Source: Phycisphaeraceae bacterium (GTDB taxonomy: Bacteria > Planctomycetota > Phycisphaerae > Phycisphaerales > Phycisphaeraceae). From it: a DNA stretch of 64,000 bases. Both the position numbers and the translations under genes were made by a program. Within the stretch, counting starts at the first letter, position 1. Each line of letters begins with the position of its first letter. The stretch is from contig JAJDCU010000043.1 in NCBI GenBank assembly GCA_029260655.1, forward strand, positions 62,001 through 126,000, written 5' to 3'. Shown one piece after another: positions 44,735 through 53,389 of the stretch. The notes below the pieces were generated by a model. It was not told where the DNA came from. It saw only the letters and a list, made by a program, of their open reading frames with translations, and made no database searches.

Positions 44735-46588
44735 TCAGCGACGACGCCGTAGCATCGCCATGCCGCCCAGACCAAGCAGGGCCAGGGTGGTCGGCTCAGG
44801 CACGACCGAACCGGGTGGGGGCGGGGTGCCCGCGTTCCAGTTGCCCAGGATCTCGTTGAGGTCCTCGATCCCGACGAACCCGTCGCCGGTGCCGTCGCCC
44901 AGCAGCTTGTTGCCCGCGGTGACGGTGGCGTTCCAGTTCTGCAGGACCAGGTTCAGGTCCTCGATCCCGACGAACCCGTCGTCGTTGTAGTCGCCGAGCA
45001 GCCCGCCGGCGCTGGGGTTCAACTCGAACGTGCCGTCAGAGCGTGTCACGGCCACGGTGTCGCCGCCGGGGCCCCAGATGACCACCTGCTCGTCACCGAT
45101 AAAGCCCGAGGGGTCGGGGATGGTGGCGGAGCTGGAGCCGGCATAGAGATTGCCCGCGGCGTCCCAGGTCAGCGCTTTACGCGCACTGCCGTGGTTCACG
45201 GTCATGTCCAGCGGGGTCGTGCCCAGCAGCGGGTTGCCAATCGGGTCGGAGATGTCGAGGATCGGCACGCCGCTGGCGTCCAGGGGGACCAGCAACACGT
45301 CGGCGGTGCCGAGGAACGGGTTGTTGCCGCCGACGGCGCCGACGTCAAGCTCGGTGGCGTTTTGCCGACGGTGCAGCGCCAAGGTGCTGCCATCAGGGGA
45401 GACCTCGACCGTGGTGACGTAGCGGAAGATGTCCTGGATCAAGTCCCACTCGGGGAAGGCGAGGTCGTCGACCGCGCCGTCGAGGCTATTGTCCAGCGAG
45501 AACTGCTTGGAGTTGAACAGGACCGTGGTGAAGGTCGAGTCCATGATCAGGATGCCGGTCTCGTTGCCGTCGTTACGGGCCTGGGTGATGATGAAGTTGC
45601 CCGTGTGGGGGTCGCGTTGCAGGTTGGCATCGACGCCGATGTTCAGGTCGAACAGGATGACCGACCCGTCGGAGTTGACGCCCTCGGTGCTGGCGTCCAG
45701 GACGAGCGTCGGGGCCCCGGTGTAGTTCGAGGTGGTCGTGCCCAGGTCGTAGCGCCAGATATGGTTGCCCGTACCCACGACGCTTGCTTCGAGGTCTTCG
45801 TCGATCGTGTAGAGGACCAGGTCCGTGCCGAGCGTGCCGGTGGTGATCGGCATGCTGACGACCGAGCCGTGGTTCTGACCCACAGGCAGGGGCTGGAATC
45901 CGTTATCACCGTCCAGCAGGAACGCGCCGCTGGTCCCGTCCGGGCTCATCGTTTTCACACCGCCGGTCTGGTCGCCCCAGTCGGCGATGAACAGCGTGTC
46001 GTCTGCGCCAACGGTCATCCGCCACGGGCCGTTGGAGGTGAGGTTCCAGCCTGCGGAGAACAGGCCCCCGCCTGTCCGGGCGGCGGAGGTGTCGTTAAGC
46101 GCCTTGCCATCGATGTCGGTCGCGTCTGCGTTAAGGATGTAGACGCCGTCGCCGCCGGATCGGCCGGTGGCGGTGGGCAGGGCCTGGGCGTTGGCGATGT
46201 AGACCCGGCCGAAGTTCGAGCTGGCGGGGTTCTTGTTGATGGCGATCGACTGGGGCCGCTGGAAATCCAGGAACGGGTTGTTCAGGCTGGTCGAGCTCTC
46301 TGCCCAGCCGGCGGCGGCGCTGTGTGTTACGGTGATCTCGTAAGTCGAGAAAGTGTTCATGTCGAAGTTGTGGGTGCCGGCTGCTGCGGCGGGGAACGTG
46401 ACCGGGTTAGCGCCGTCACGGGTGACCGTGACCAGGTCGGCCGGCTCATTGAGGATGAAGTTAAAGCCGGTGCCGCCGTCCGACGTGACGCTCGAGGCGT
46501 AAGGCACCGCCATCGCCGGGCCGGCGACGGATACGACCGCCGCGGCGGCGACGCAAGCGAGCAGTGTTTTCATGGGGTATCGAGTCAT
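44735..46588 (-). CDS. Large PEP-CTERM protein with propeller-like domain, paralogue A
   Basis: A protein of 617 residues from ATG 46588 (MTRYPMKTLLA), preceded by GGAGGAG. Signal peptide to about residue 26 (GPAMA). A short beta domain is followed by a long region with repeated propeller-like strands (GRVYIANAQ, DTLFIADWGDQTGG, GNFIITQARNDGNETG, GNLYAGSSS), reminiscent of NHL/YncE-like folds. Then two dockerin-like repeats (YNDDGFVGIEDLNLVLQNWN and DGFVGIEDLNEILGNWN) and VVPEPTTLALLGLGGMAML with RRRR. The next gene upstream is a full-length paralogue. Secreted, function unknown. Confidence 0.85.
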   Translation of the reverse strand: MTRYPMKTLLACVAAAAVVSVAGPAMAVPYASSVTSDGGTGFNFILNEPADLVTVTRDGANPVTFPAAAAGTHNFDMNTFSTYEITVTHSAAAGWAESSTSLNNPFLDFQRPQSIAINKNPASSNFGRVYIANAQALPTATGRSGGDGVYILNADATDIDGKALNDTSAARTGGGLFSAGWNLTSNGPWRMTVGADDTLFIADWGDQTGGVKTMSPDGTSGAFLLDGDNGFQPLPVGQNHGSVVSMPITTGTLGTDLVLYTIDEDLEASVVGTGNHIWRYDLGTTTSNYTGAPTLVLDASTEGVNSDGSVILFDLNIGVDANLQRDPHTGNFIITQARNDGNETGILIMDSTFTTVLFNSKQFSLDNSLDGAVDDLAFPEWDLIQDIFRYVTTVEVSPDGSTLALHRRQNATELDVGAVGGNNPFLGTADVLLVPLDASGVPILDISDPIGNPLLGTTPLDMTVNHGSARKALTWDAAGNLYAGSSSATIPDPSGFIGDEQVVIWGPGGDTVAVTRSDGTFELNPSAGGLLGDYNDDGFVGIEDLNLVLQNWNATVTAGNKLLGDGTGDGFVGIEDLNEILGNWNAGTPPPPGSVVPEPTTLALLGLGGMAMLRRRR

Positions 46589-46663
46589 GTGTTCTCCTCC
46601 CAAACAGTTGTGATATGAAACGTCTTTGTACTCAAGAAACGACAGGGTCTATGTAATCACCTC

Positions 46664-46693
46664 ACAACGACCCGCCGAAGGGCGGGCCGTTGT
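46664..46693 (-). terminator. Hairpin after paralogue B, probable terminator
   Basis: ACAACGACCCGCC-gaag-GGCGGGCCGTTGT pairs almost perfectly. No clear T-run follows on the minus strand, so termination may be weak. It lies 60 bases after the stop at 46754, in the same position as the stronger hairpin after paralogue A. Confidence 0.5.
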
Positions 46694-46753
46694 GGTGGTG
46701 TCAATACGGTTGAATCAACGATCGGATTCATTCGTCATAAATACCTCACGGGT

Positions 46754-48583
46754 TCAGCGTCGACGCCGCAGCATCGCCACGCCGCCCAGACCAAGCAAGG
46801 CCAGGGTGGCCGGCTCAGGCACGACCGAACCGGGTGGGGGCGGGGTGCCCGCGTTCCAGTTGCCCAGGATCTCGTTGAGGTCCTCGATCCCGACGAACCC
46901 GTCGCCGGTGCCGTCGCCCGCCAGCTTGTCAAACGGGGTGACGGTGGCGTTCCAGTTGCTCAGGACCAGGTTCAGGTCCTCGATCCCGACGAATCCGTCG
47001 CAGTTGTAGTCACCCACAAGGGCGCCGCAACCGCCGCCGCCGTGGGTCACGCCGTTGATGGTGAACGAGCCGTCGGACCGGGTGGTGGCGCTGGAAGCGC
47101 CGCCGGGGCCGAAGATGGTCACCTTTTCGCTGGAGTTAGAACTGGCGTAGAGGTTGCCGGCCAGGTCCCATTGAGTTTCGGCGCGTGTGTGGTGGTTGAT
47201 CGTGGTCGCGGGCACGCCGGTCACGCCGAGCATCGGGTTGAGCACCGGGTCGGTCAGGTCGAAGACCGGCAGGCCGTTGGCGTCCAAGGGAATCAACAGC
47301 ACGGTGTCGATACCCAGGAACACGTTCTCAGCCGCCGGGCGCCGCCGGTGAATAGCCAGGGTGCTGCCGTCGGGCGAGACCTCGGCGGTCGCGGCCAGCC
47401 GCAGGATATCCTGCACCCCGTCGAACTGCGGGATGAAGATGTCGTCGACGACCTGATCCAGGCTGTTATCCATCGAGAACTGCATGGAGTTCCAGAGGAT
47501 CGTGGACCCGTCGGTGTCGACGATCACCAAGCCGGACTCGTTGCCGTCGTCACGGGGCTGGGTGATGTAGAACTTGCCGCTGTTGGGGTCGCGGAACACG
47601 TCGACGAACACGCCGATGTTCAGGTCCAGGAGGATGGGGTTGCCGTCGGTGGCGCCGAAGTTCGGGTCCAGGTTGACGCCCTCGGTGCTGGCGTCCAGCA
47701 GGAGGGTGGGTGCCCCGGCGAAGTTCTCGGTCGTCCCGCCGACGTTCCAGCTCCACATATGGTTGCCGGTCCCGGCGATGCTGCCGGGCATGTCCTCGTC
47801 CATCGCGTAGACGACCAGGTCGCCCCCGGCGATCGAGCCGGAGACGTTGACCTTGCTGACGATCGAGCCGTGGTTCTGCAAGGGCACGTCCAGTGGGTTG
47901 CCGCTTTCGCCGGCCAGAAGCAGTTTGCCGGACAAGGGGCTGAGGTCGGCGTCGGCGTACTTGATCCCGCCGCTGGCGTCGGACCAGTCGGCGATATACA
48001 CCGTGTCGTCCTCACCGATCGTCAGCTTCCAGGGGGAGTTGCTGCTGAGGGTGAAGTTCAGCCCTGCGTTGCGGGCCTCGGTTGTGTCGTTGGCGTTGAC
48101 GCTGCCGCTTTGCAGACTGCCGTCGGCGTTCATGACGTACACGCCGTCACCCATCTGTCGCAAGCTGACGGTGGGGAAGATGCTGCGGTTGGCGACGTAG
48201 AGCCGGCCGAAGTTCGAGCTGCCGGGGTTCTTGTTGACAGCCATGCCGTTGGCGCGCTCGAACTCCAGGAACGTGTTGCCCACACTCGAGGGGCTCTCAA
48301 CCCAGCCGGCGGCGGCGGTGTGGGTAACGGCGATCTCGTAGTCCGAGAAGCCGTTCATGTCGAAGTTGTAGATGCCGCTGGCGGCCGCGACAATGGTCGG
48401 CATGGCGACACCGTCACGGGTGACGATGACCGAGTCCGCCGGCTCGTTGAGGACGAAGTTAAAGCCGGTGCCGCCGTCGGAGGTCACGCCCGAGGCGTAA
48501 GGCACCGCCATCGCCGGGCCGGCCAACAACAAGGCCGCCGACACAGAAACACACCCCACCAAGGTCTTCATTGGGTATCTCAT
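46754..48583 (-). CDS. Large PEP-CTERM protein with propeller-like domain, paralogue B
   Basis: A protein of 609 residues from ATG 48583 (MRYPMKTLVGC); the ATG at 48592 stands directly against the GGAG, so the second ATG has better spacing. Same layout as paralogue A: signal peptide, VPYASGVTSDGGTGFNF, propeller-like repeats (GRLYVANRS, DTVYIADWSDASGG, GKFYITQPRDDGNESG), two dockerin-like repeats (YNCDGFVGIEDLNLVLSNWN and DGFVGIEDLNEILGNWN), and VVPEPATLALLGLGGVAML plus RRRR. The last 150 bases are almost the same as in paralogue A, much closer than the middle parts, suggesting recent exchange there. Confidence 0.85.
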   Translation of the reverse strand: MRYPMKTLVGCVSVSAALLLAGPAMAVPYASGVTSDGGTGFNFVLNEPADSVIVTRDGVAMPTIVAAASGIYNFDMNGFSDYEIAVTHTAAAGWVESPSSVGNTFLEFERANGMAVNKNPGSSNFGRLYVANRSIFPTVSLRQMGDGVYVMNADGSLQSGSVNANDTTEARNAGLNFTLSSNSPWKLTIGEDDTVYIADWSDASGGIKYADADLSPLSGKLLLAGESGNPLDVPLQNHGSIVSKVNVSGSIAGGDLVVYAMDEDMPGSIAGTGNHMWSWNVGGTTENFAGAPTLLLDASTEGVNLDPNFGATDGNPILLDLNIGVFVDVFRDPNSGKFYITQPRDDGNESGLVIVDTDGSTILWNSMQFSMDNSLDQVVDDIFIPQFDGVQDILRLAATAEVSPDGSTLAIHRRRPAAENVFLGIDTVLLIPLDANGLPVFDLTDPVLNPMLGVTGVPATTINHHTRAETQWDLAGNLYASSNSSEKVTIFGPGGASSATTRSDGSFTINGVTHGGGGCGALVGDYNCDGFVGIEDLNLVLSNWNATVTPFDKLAGDGTGDGFVGIEDLNEILGNWNAGTPPPPGSVVPEPATLALLGLGGVAMLRRRR

Positions 48584-48935
48584 CTCATCCATCTCCAAGT
48601 ACTGAGGAATAAAACGCGTTAATGACTGCGAGCCACACAGGCTCGGATCACCGCCGGTCGGTTGCGCACAACAACCGATCAGCGCAACGGCGGGCCGTCT
48701 CCGGCGCACCGCCGTGATTTCATAATTTTAGGTCCGTCTCTCCCGACATCATCTCTCCCAAGGCCCAACCAGACAGGCAGAGCCAAGATATTTCTCGGTG
48801 GCCGACCAGCCTACATATGGCTGACGCCTACCACGACATGTCTGACACGGCGACGGCCTCCCGCCCTTCGCCGCACCCACATTTTAACCAACCCGCCCCG
48901 GTTTTCCTACCCTAATCGGCCCCAAACGGGACGAA
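48584..48935. other. Intergenic region between paralogue B and a prepilin gene
   Basis: 352 bases with no convincing frame. On the minus strand it contains a CGAGCC-tgtgt-GGCTCG hairpin at 48629-48645 within the probable leader of paralogue B, and two GGGAGAGA direct repeats near 48735-48760. The rest is unremarkable and C-rich. Confidence 0.4.
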
Positions 48936-49799
48936 TCATTGCGTTTGGCCGGCGATGATCGGCGCCTGGCCCGCCGGATCCCAGATCCGGCCGTATTCGA
49001 AGATCCGGGTGGGCTTCACCCTAAACCCGGCTCTAAAACGGTAGATTTCCTCATCCTCTCGGTTACGCAGCTCTCCGTGGCCGTCGGCGAACCCGAAGGC
49101 CGAGGAGTCGTGGTGGTACCACTTGGTCCTGTCCGCAACGCCACTGTTGCCGCCTTGCAGATCGCTCCAGAGGTCTTGGAAGTACCCGTCATTGACACCG
49201 TCCGAACCGGAGTCGGGTTTGCCGCCCTCATCCAGGATGAAGATCAGGTTGGATGGTGAGCGGAACTTATCCGACCAGGGATACCGGATCGTCAACCTGT
49301 TCGGGCCGAGCCCCCGGACCTCCATCGCTGGCTCCATGGAGGTTTCAGCCGGGAACGCCTCACGTACATGGCGATAGATGTGGTGGCTGATCGTGTAGCT
49401 AAGGTTGCTGCTGAGGTGCTCCCACGGGTCGCTGGGGCAGATGTAGATCCCCGGGTCTCCCGCGTAGGAGAAGATACTGCCGTCCGCGATATCGATCGCC
49501 GGGTCGTCGATGCCGTTGCTGAGCATGGGGCCTGAGGGGATCCAGGAACCGCCGTATTTATTCTCTCGATCGACGACATCAAGCTTGGCCCACCCCGGCC
49601 ACCACTGGTTGTTGTCTGTGGCATACGCCACAAACGCCGTGGAGAGGTTCTTGAGGTGGGTCTGGCAGACCACACCCCGCGCCGTCTCACGGGCCGCGCC
49701 CAGTGCCGGCAGGAGGATCCCTACCAGTAGCGCGATGATCGAAATCACCACCAGCAACTCAATAAGCGTAAACGCTGCGATCTTTTTCGGCCTCATCAT
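48936..49799 (-). CDS. Prepilin-like (type II pseudopilin) protein
   Basis: A protein of 287 residues from ATG 49799 ([17 protein letters not shown]). A class III signal peptide with the [18 protein letters not shown] helix follows a short basic leader, as processed by prepilin peptidase. The C-terminal globular part is large for a pilin and ends with the planctomycete-type H-X-DG-like segment [11 protein letters not shown]. Planctomycetes carry many such proteins and their assembly into pili is unproven. A secretion ATPase (FHA-GspE) is encoded 12 kb away. Confidence 0.88.
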   Translation of the reverse strand: MMRPKKIAAFTLIELLVVISIIALLVGILLPALGAARETARGVVCQTHLKNLSTAFVAYATDNNQWWPGWAKLDVVDRENKYGGSWIPSGPMLSNGIDDPAIDIADGSIFSYAGDPGIYICPSDPWEHLSSNLSYTISHHIYRHVREAFPAETSMEPAMEVRGLGPNRLTIRYPWSDKFRSPSNLIFILDEGGKPDSGSDGVNDGYFQDLWSDLQGGNSGVADRTKWYHHDSSAFGFADGHGELRNREDEEIYRFRAGFRVKPTRIFEYGRIWDPAGQAPIIAGQTQ

Positions 49800-49905
49800 G
49801 CCGTGTTTCCCTGGCAAGTTATGGATGTACTAACACTTATTCTCGAGCAACCGATCCGACACCGGATCGTTGCGATCTGATTTCAGACCATTGCCCAACC
49901 ATTAC

Positions 49906-49933
49906 ATAATAACTCAGGTTTCGTCGGTGTAAA
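49906..49933 (-). promoter_or_regulatory. Promoter of the prepilin gene at 49799
   Basis: On the minus strand TTTACA and TATTAT are separated by 16 bases, about 107 bases before the ATG, in a locally AT-rich stretch. Confidence 0.55.
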
Positions 49934-50147
49934 CACCTTTTTTGCACATAAGAACTTTAATTGTCGAAATCTCGGGTCTGTGCAGGCTGATATCCCTGGC
50001 GACAGGCATTTTGAGGCCTCCAAGAGGGAATCAGGGGGGCCACAAGCTACGGGTTCTGAACGGGTTGGCCTCCGTCAGACCGATTCGCCGAGAGGGACCC
50101 GGTGCGGTCGCCTCTCCGCATGATGTTATAAAGCACTCTTACTTAAG

Positions 50148-51092
50148 CTATTGCAGGTCCCATTTGTTGTTCAGCGGGAACAGGCCGGCGTCGGTCAGCT
50201 CGTCCTGGCCGTAGGGCTCGTCGGGGTCGACGACGCTAAAGCTGTCGCCGTGGCCGTCGGTCCAGAAGACGTTGACCGCGGACTTGTGCCGGGGGTCGGC
50301 GAAGCCGTACTGGTCACGGCGGTTGGGCGGGTCGGACCGTGGGAACAGGTACCCGACGCCGAAGGTGGCGTCTTGACCTATGCTGGAGTACCGGGTCTCG
50401 TTGGCGTAGTCGCGTGAATCGGTCAGCGTGATCGTGTCTGAGGGCTTGTCGACGTCGCTGGTCCGGGGGGTAATAAGGTACATCGAGGGGCTAAACCCAA
50501 GGACGCCACGGAAGGCAGGCGTATTTTTCCATAATAGGCCCAGGCCGGACCCTAGGAAGTAGGCGTTGTAGCCGTACTCGCTCATGTTCCAGCCGTAATA
50601 CGCGGTGTCCCCGGGAGACTCGCCGGCGGTCATGTCGTCCAGGTCCAGGTTCGGTTTATCGGTGGGGGGGATGACTTCGAAGCTCGGGCAATTAAACGCC
50701 TGGGGCCCGGGGAGATAGCCTTCCAGGACCAGCTTGGAGGTCCACCAGAAACCATCCGTACCGTCGAGCAGAGGCGCTGCGTCGCGTCTTTGTTGTGCGG
50801 CGCGATAGGGCGCCTGCACCCAGCGTGCCTTGTAGATCGGGTAGAAGTCGTCGTTGTCGGCGGTGTAGCTGTAGATGGCGACGCCGATCTGTCGGGAGTT
50901 GCTGAGGGAGACGGCCTTGCGGGCGCTTTCGCGCGCGGCGCCTAAAGCAGGCAGAAGGATCCCAACCAATAGGGCGATGATCGAAATGACCACGAGCAGC
51001 TCGATCAGCGTGAAGGCCCCGCCTCCGCGCCGCGCCGGCTTCGGACGCGCTGTCAACCTAAACCATTGGGTGTCGTGTTTGATGTGGTTCAT
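50148..51092 (-). CDS. Prepilin-like (type II pseudopilin) protein
   Basis: A protein of 314 residues from ATG 51092, preceded by AAAGGAACTGGG. The basic leader ([11 protein letters not shown]) is longer than in the neighbour. The helix [18 protein letters not shown] and the next residues ([15 protein letters not shown]) are nearly the same as in the gene at 49799. The body is unrelated in detail but ends with a comparable [17 protein letters not shown] segment. It has its own promoter and a long structured leader of about 260 bases. Confidence 0.88.
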   Translation of the reverse strand: MNHIKHDTQWFRLTARPKPARRGGGAFTLIELLVVISIIALLVGILLPALGAARESARKAVSLSNSRQIGVAIYSYTADNDDFYPIYKARWVQAPYRAAQQRRDAAPLLDGTDGFWWTSKLVLEGYLPGPQAFNCPSFEVIPPTDKPNLDLDDMTAGESPGDTAYYGWNMSEYGYNAYFLGSGLGLLWKNTPAFRGVLGFSPSMYLITPRTSDVDKPSDTITLTDSRDYANETRYSSIGQDATFGVGYLFPRSDPPNRRDQYGFADPRHKSAVNVFWTDGHGDSFSVVDPDEPYGQDELTDAGLFPLNNKWDLQ

Positions 51093-51136
51093 CCCAGTTC
51101 CTTTGTTGTCTGCATCAGCCGTCACCGTAACACCAG

Positions 51137-51235
51137 CACGCCGAACGGCGTGGGCCCGGATATCGCTGCACGCGCTGTCTCATATCCTTTGCGTCTGCCG
51201 TGACCGGCTTCTCTTGCACCGGCTTCGGCAAGGAG
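51137..51235 (-). promoter_or_regulatory. Structured leader RNA, riboswitch candidate
   Basis: Within the 260-base leader on the minus strand: CTCCTTGC / GCAAGAG, GCCG-gtca-CGGC, the string AGACGCAAAG, GGATAT / ATATCC, and CACGCCG-ttc-GGCGTG, then a Shine-Dalgarno AAAGGA. The hairpin followed by GACGCAAAG and a second helix resembles the core of c-di-GMP-I (GEMM) riboswitches, but the GCAAACC and tetraloop-receptor parts are not convincing. I call it structured, not a named riboswitch. Confidence 0.35.
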
Positions 51236-51357
51236 TTTGAAAGGGCCTTTCCCGACCCGTAACAATAGACTTCCGTGACTCGCTAAAAGAGCAAAAACAG
51301 AATCTGGTGGCCTGCGAACGCTGAGAAATAGAAGACCAAGTACAATAACTATAATAT

Positions 51358-51385
51358 ATCATAGACCCATTTTGACGGATTACAA
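51358..51385 (-). promoter_or_regulatory. Promoter of the prepilin gene at 51092
   Basis: On the minus strand TTGTAA and TATGAT are separated by 16 bases in an AT-rich patch. The start would fall near 51351, giving a leader of about 260 bases. Confidence 0.45.
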
Positions 51386-51441
51386 CCCCGTGAGCGAGGA
51401 GATCGAACAAAATCTGGCCCTGCGCGGGGTCAGCGTCAGGG

Positions 51442-52026
51442 TCACGCTCGGCACTGCAGCAGCGTCAGGAATTCTTGATTGCCGCCTTTGCCGCCACGGA
51501 TCGGGGACAGGATGTGATTTAACGTTGTAAATCTCATCTGATCAAGGTCTTGCAGGACTTGATCGGTGACTGCCCGGGCCTGGTCGTCGTCAAGCTTGCC
51601 CTTTCGGCCGGGCCTAAGCGCACGATCTGAAGCCTCGTAGTGCGGCTTGATCAGGCTGATGATCCGGCCATCCGGTTTGCCGCCCAGCCAGCGAGCCGCT
51701 GCGGGAATCGCCAGGCGCTGGGGGGTCCAGCCCAGGTCGACCGTGACCAGGTCGCAGACGGCTAAAGGATCGGTGTGTAAGGCGTTAGACCGTTCGAGGA
51801 CGGTGACACGATCGTCCTGGCGGAGTTTCCAAGCCAGCTCGCCGTAGGCGGTGTCGACGGCATAGACGTGCCGGGCGCCGTGCTGGAGCAGGCAGTCGGT
51901 GAACCCCCCGGTCGAGCAGCCCAGGTCGGCGCAGGTCAGGCCCGTGATATCCAGGCCAAAGGCTTGAATCGCTGCTTGCAGCTTCAGGCCGGCCCGGGAG
52001 GCGTAGGGAGAGGCTTGCTGGCTCAT
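51442..52026 (-). CDS. TlyA-like FtsJ-fold RNA methyltransferase lacking the S4 domain
   Basis: A protein of 194 residues from ATG 52026 (a GTG at 52041 adds five). It aligns by eye with the methyltransferase half of TlyA: SPYASRAGLKL, DLGCSTGGFTDCLLQHGA (SAM motif I), WKLRQDDRVTVLERSNA, SLIKPHYEA and LSPIRGGKGGNQEFL. TlyA proteins methylate 2'-O of rRNA cytidines and normally begin with an S4 RNA-binding domain of about 60 residues, which is absent here. The conserved K-D-K-E-type residues appear mostly present. No S4 sequence is found just upstream in any frame. Confidence 0.82.
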   Translation of the reverse strand: MSQQASPYASRAGLKLQAAIQAFGLDITGLTCADLGCSTGGFTDCLLQHGARHVYAVDTAYGELAWKLRQDDRVTVLERSNALHTDPLAVCDLVTVDLGWTPQRLAIPAAARWLGGKPDGRIISLIKPHYEASDRALRPGRKGKLDDDQARAVTDQVLQDLDQMRFTTLNHILSPIRGGKGGNQEFLTLLQCRA

Positions 52027-52127
52027 CCGGTCATTGTCCACTTGGCAGATGGAGGATCAAAAGATCATCTCGCCGGATTTAACCATGTGAAAAATAGGGG
52101 ATTATCAACTTTTGGCACGGTTTTTCC

Positions 52128-52156
52128 TTGAAGTTTTCCGAGGCATTTTATACCAT
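52128..52156 (+). promoter_or_regulatory. Promoter for the candidate small RNA
   Basis: TTGAAG and TACCAT separated by exactly 17 bases, in an otherwise gene-free stretch. Confidence 0.5.
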
Positions 52157-52162
52157 GTAGGT

Positions 52163-52352
52163 TCAGTTTGTTCCGGGAAGGAGACTGTACGTGCCGACAG
52201 CGGGATTGGGATCATCGTGATCTCCGAATCGGTGACGCAGTGTCTTAATTGTCGGTGTTGAGCCGGCGCATACCATCGGTTTTTGCCATCCTACGGAGGG
52301 ATGCTTGAACGCTGAAACGGCCCGCCCTGTCAGGGGCGGGTCGTATTTTTTT
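52163..52352 (+). ncRNA. Candidate small RNA with promoter and terminator
   Basis: A transcript of about 190 bases is defined by the promoter at 52128 and an intrinsic terminator: ACGGCCCGCCC / GGGCGGGTCGT followed by ATTTTTTT at 52317-52352. Inside are CCGACA / TGTCGG enclosing GGGATCA-tcg-TGATCTC, and CATCC-tacgga-GGATG. Only tiny frames are present (for example nine codons from GTG 52181 after AAGGAG). It does not match tmRNA, RNase P or SRP RNA by eye; 6S RNA is possible on size but not shown. Confidence 0.5.
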
Positions 52353-52403
52353 GCGCGTGTGCATTCACGCGGTCCGGATGCCAACGACATCGGCACGGGC
52401 CAT

Positions 52404-52434
52404 GAAAAAACCCACGCTCATCGAACGTGGGTTT
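52404..52434 (-). terminator. Terminator of the isc operon
   Basis: On the minus strand AAACCCACG-ttcgatga-style loop-CGTGGGTTT is followed by a T-run, 30 bases after the iscA stop. Confidence 0.85.
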
Positions 52435-52463
52435 GGGGGTCGTTTGAACGGTCCGCGTCTCGC

Positions 52464-52796
52464 TCAGGCGGTGAAGCTGCTGCCGCAGCCGCAGCTGGAC
52501 GTGGCGTTTGGGTTGTTGAAGACGAAGCCTCGGCCCATGACCTCATCCTTGAAGTCGATCGTCGTGCCGTTGAGGTAGAGGTAGCTCTTGGGGTCGCAGA
52601 CGACCTTGATATTGTGCTCCTCGAACATCTCATCGGTGTCGCGCTGTTGCTCGGTGAGGTCCAGCAGGTAGCTGAATCCCGAGCAGCCCCCGCCCTTGAC
52701 GCCGACGCGCAGCCGGACGTTCTCGGCATCGAGCTCCTGCTGCTGGATGATGGTCTTAATCTCGCGGGCGGCGGTCTCGGTGAGGGTCAGTGCCAT
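52464..52796 (-). CDS. iscA: A-type iron-sulphur carrier (IscA/ErpA family)
   Basis: A protein of 110 residues. The three conserved cysteines are in GGGCSGFSY and in SSCGCGSSF at the C-terminus, the A-type carrier signature. It accepts Fe-S clusters from the scaffold and delivers them to apoproteins. Last gene of the isc operon; 75 bases separate it from iscU, and a strong terminator follows. Assignment to IscA rather than ErpA is by position. Confidence 0.93.
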   Translation of the reverse strand: MALTLTETAAREIKTIIQQQELDAENVRLRVGVKGGGCSGFSYLLDLTEQQRDTDEMFEEHNIKVVCDPKSYLYLNGTTIDFKDEVMGRGFVFNNPNATSSCGCGSSFTA

Positions 52797-52871
52797 ATCG
52801 TGTTACTCCGGTGTGTCGCGGCCGGGTTGGGGTTCGCCGGCGGCATGTGGGTAGTCAGGTATTGTAGACAA

Positions 52872-53294
52872 TCAGGCCTTGGTGTGTTCTGTTTCGTCGG
52901 CGTGGTCGTGTGCCAGGCCGTTCTTCTCCTGGTAATCGTGGATCGCGCTCTTGATCGCGTCCTCGGCCAGGACCGAGCAGTGGATCTTCACCGGCGGCAG
53001 GCTCAATTCCTGCACGATCTCCGTATTTTTGATCGCCATCGCCTCGTCGAGGGTCCGGCCCTTGATCCACTCGGTGGCGAGGCTCGAACTGGCGATCGCC
53101 GAGCCGCAGCCGAAGGTCTTGAACTTGGCGTCGACGATCTTGCCGGAGTCGTCGACCTGGATCTGCAGTTTCATCACGTCGCCGCACTCGGGCGCGCCGA
53201 CGATGCCCGTGCCAACGTTCTTGGCGTCCTTGTCCAGGCTGCCGACGTTGCGAGGGGTTTCGTAATGGCTTAGAACTTTTTCACTGTATGCCAT
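52872..53294 (-). CDS. iscU: Fe-S cluster scaffold protein IscU
   Basis: A protein of 140 residues. Cluster-ligand cysteines in GAPECGDVMKLQI, KTFGCGSAIASSS and KIHCSVLAEDAIKSAI, the IscU signature, with LPPVK (the HscA recognition site in classical systems) just before the last Cys. The C-terminal 15 residues are His/Glu/Asp-rich. No hscA, hscB or fdx genes lie in this operon. Confidence 0.96.
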   Translation of the reverse strand: MAYSEKVLSHYETPRNVGSLDKDAKNVGTGIVGAPECGDVMKLQIQVDDSGKIVDAKFKTFGCGSAIASSSLATEWIKGRTLDEAMAIKNTEIVQELSLPPVKIHCSVLAEDAIKSAIHDYQEKNGLAHDHADETEHTKA

Positions 53295-53389
53295 GATCTG
53301 TACTCCCGATTCTTGTGTTTATCGCGGTTATTTTGTCTGTGTCATTCAAGCCCATGTTTTGAAAACGTGGGCTTCGATGGCGATTTTAT

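Noticed and set aside
45191-48622. Long plus-strand frames (475 and 526 codons) opposite the two PEP-CTERM paralogues
   Set aside because: They mirror the codons of the minus-strand genes, have no ribosome sites or domains, and the minus-strand proteins have signal peptides and anchors.
52305-53273. A 322-codon plus-strand frame across iscA and iscU
   Set aside because: It runs antisense to two well-defined Fe-S genes and through two terminators.
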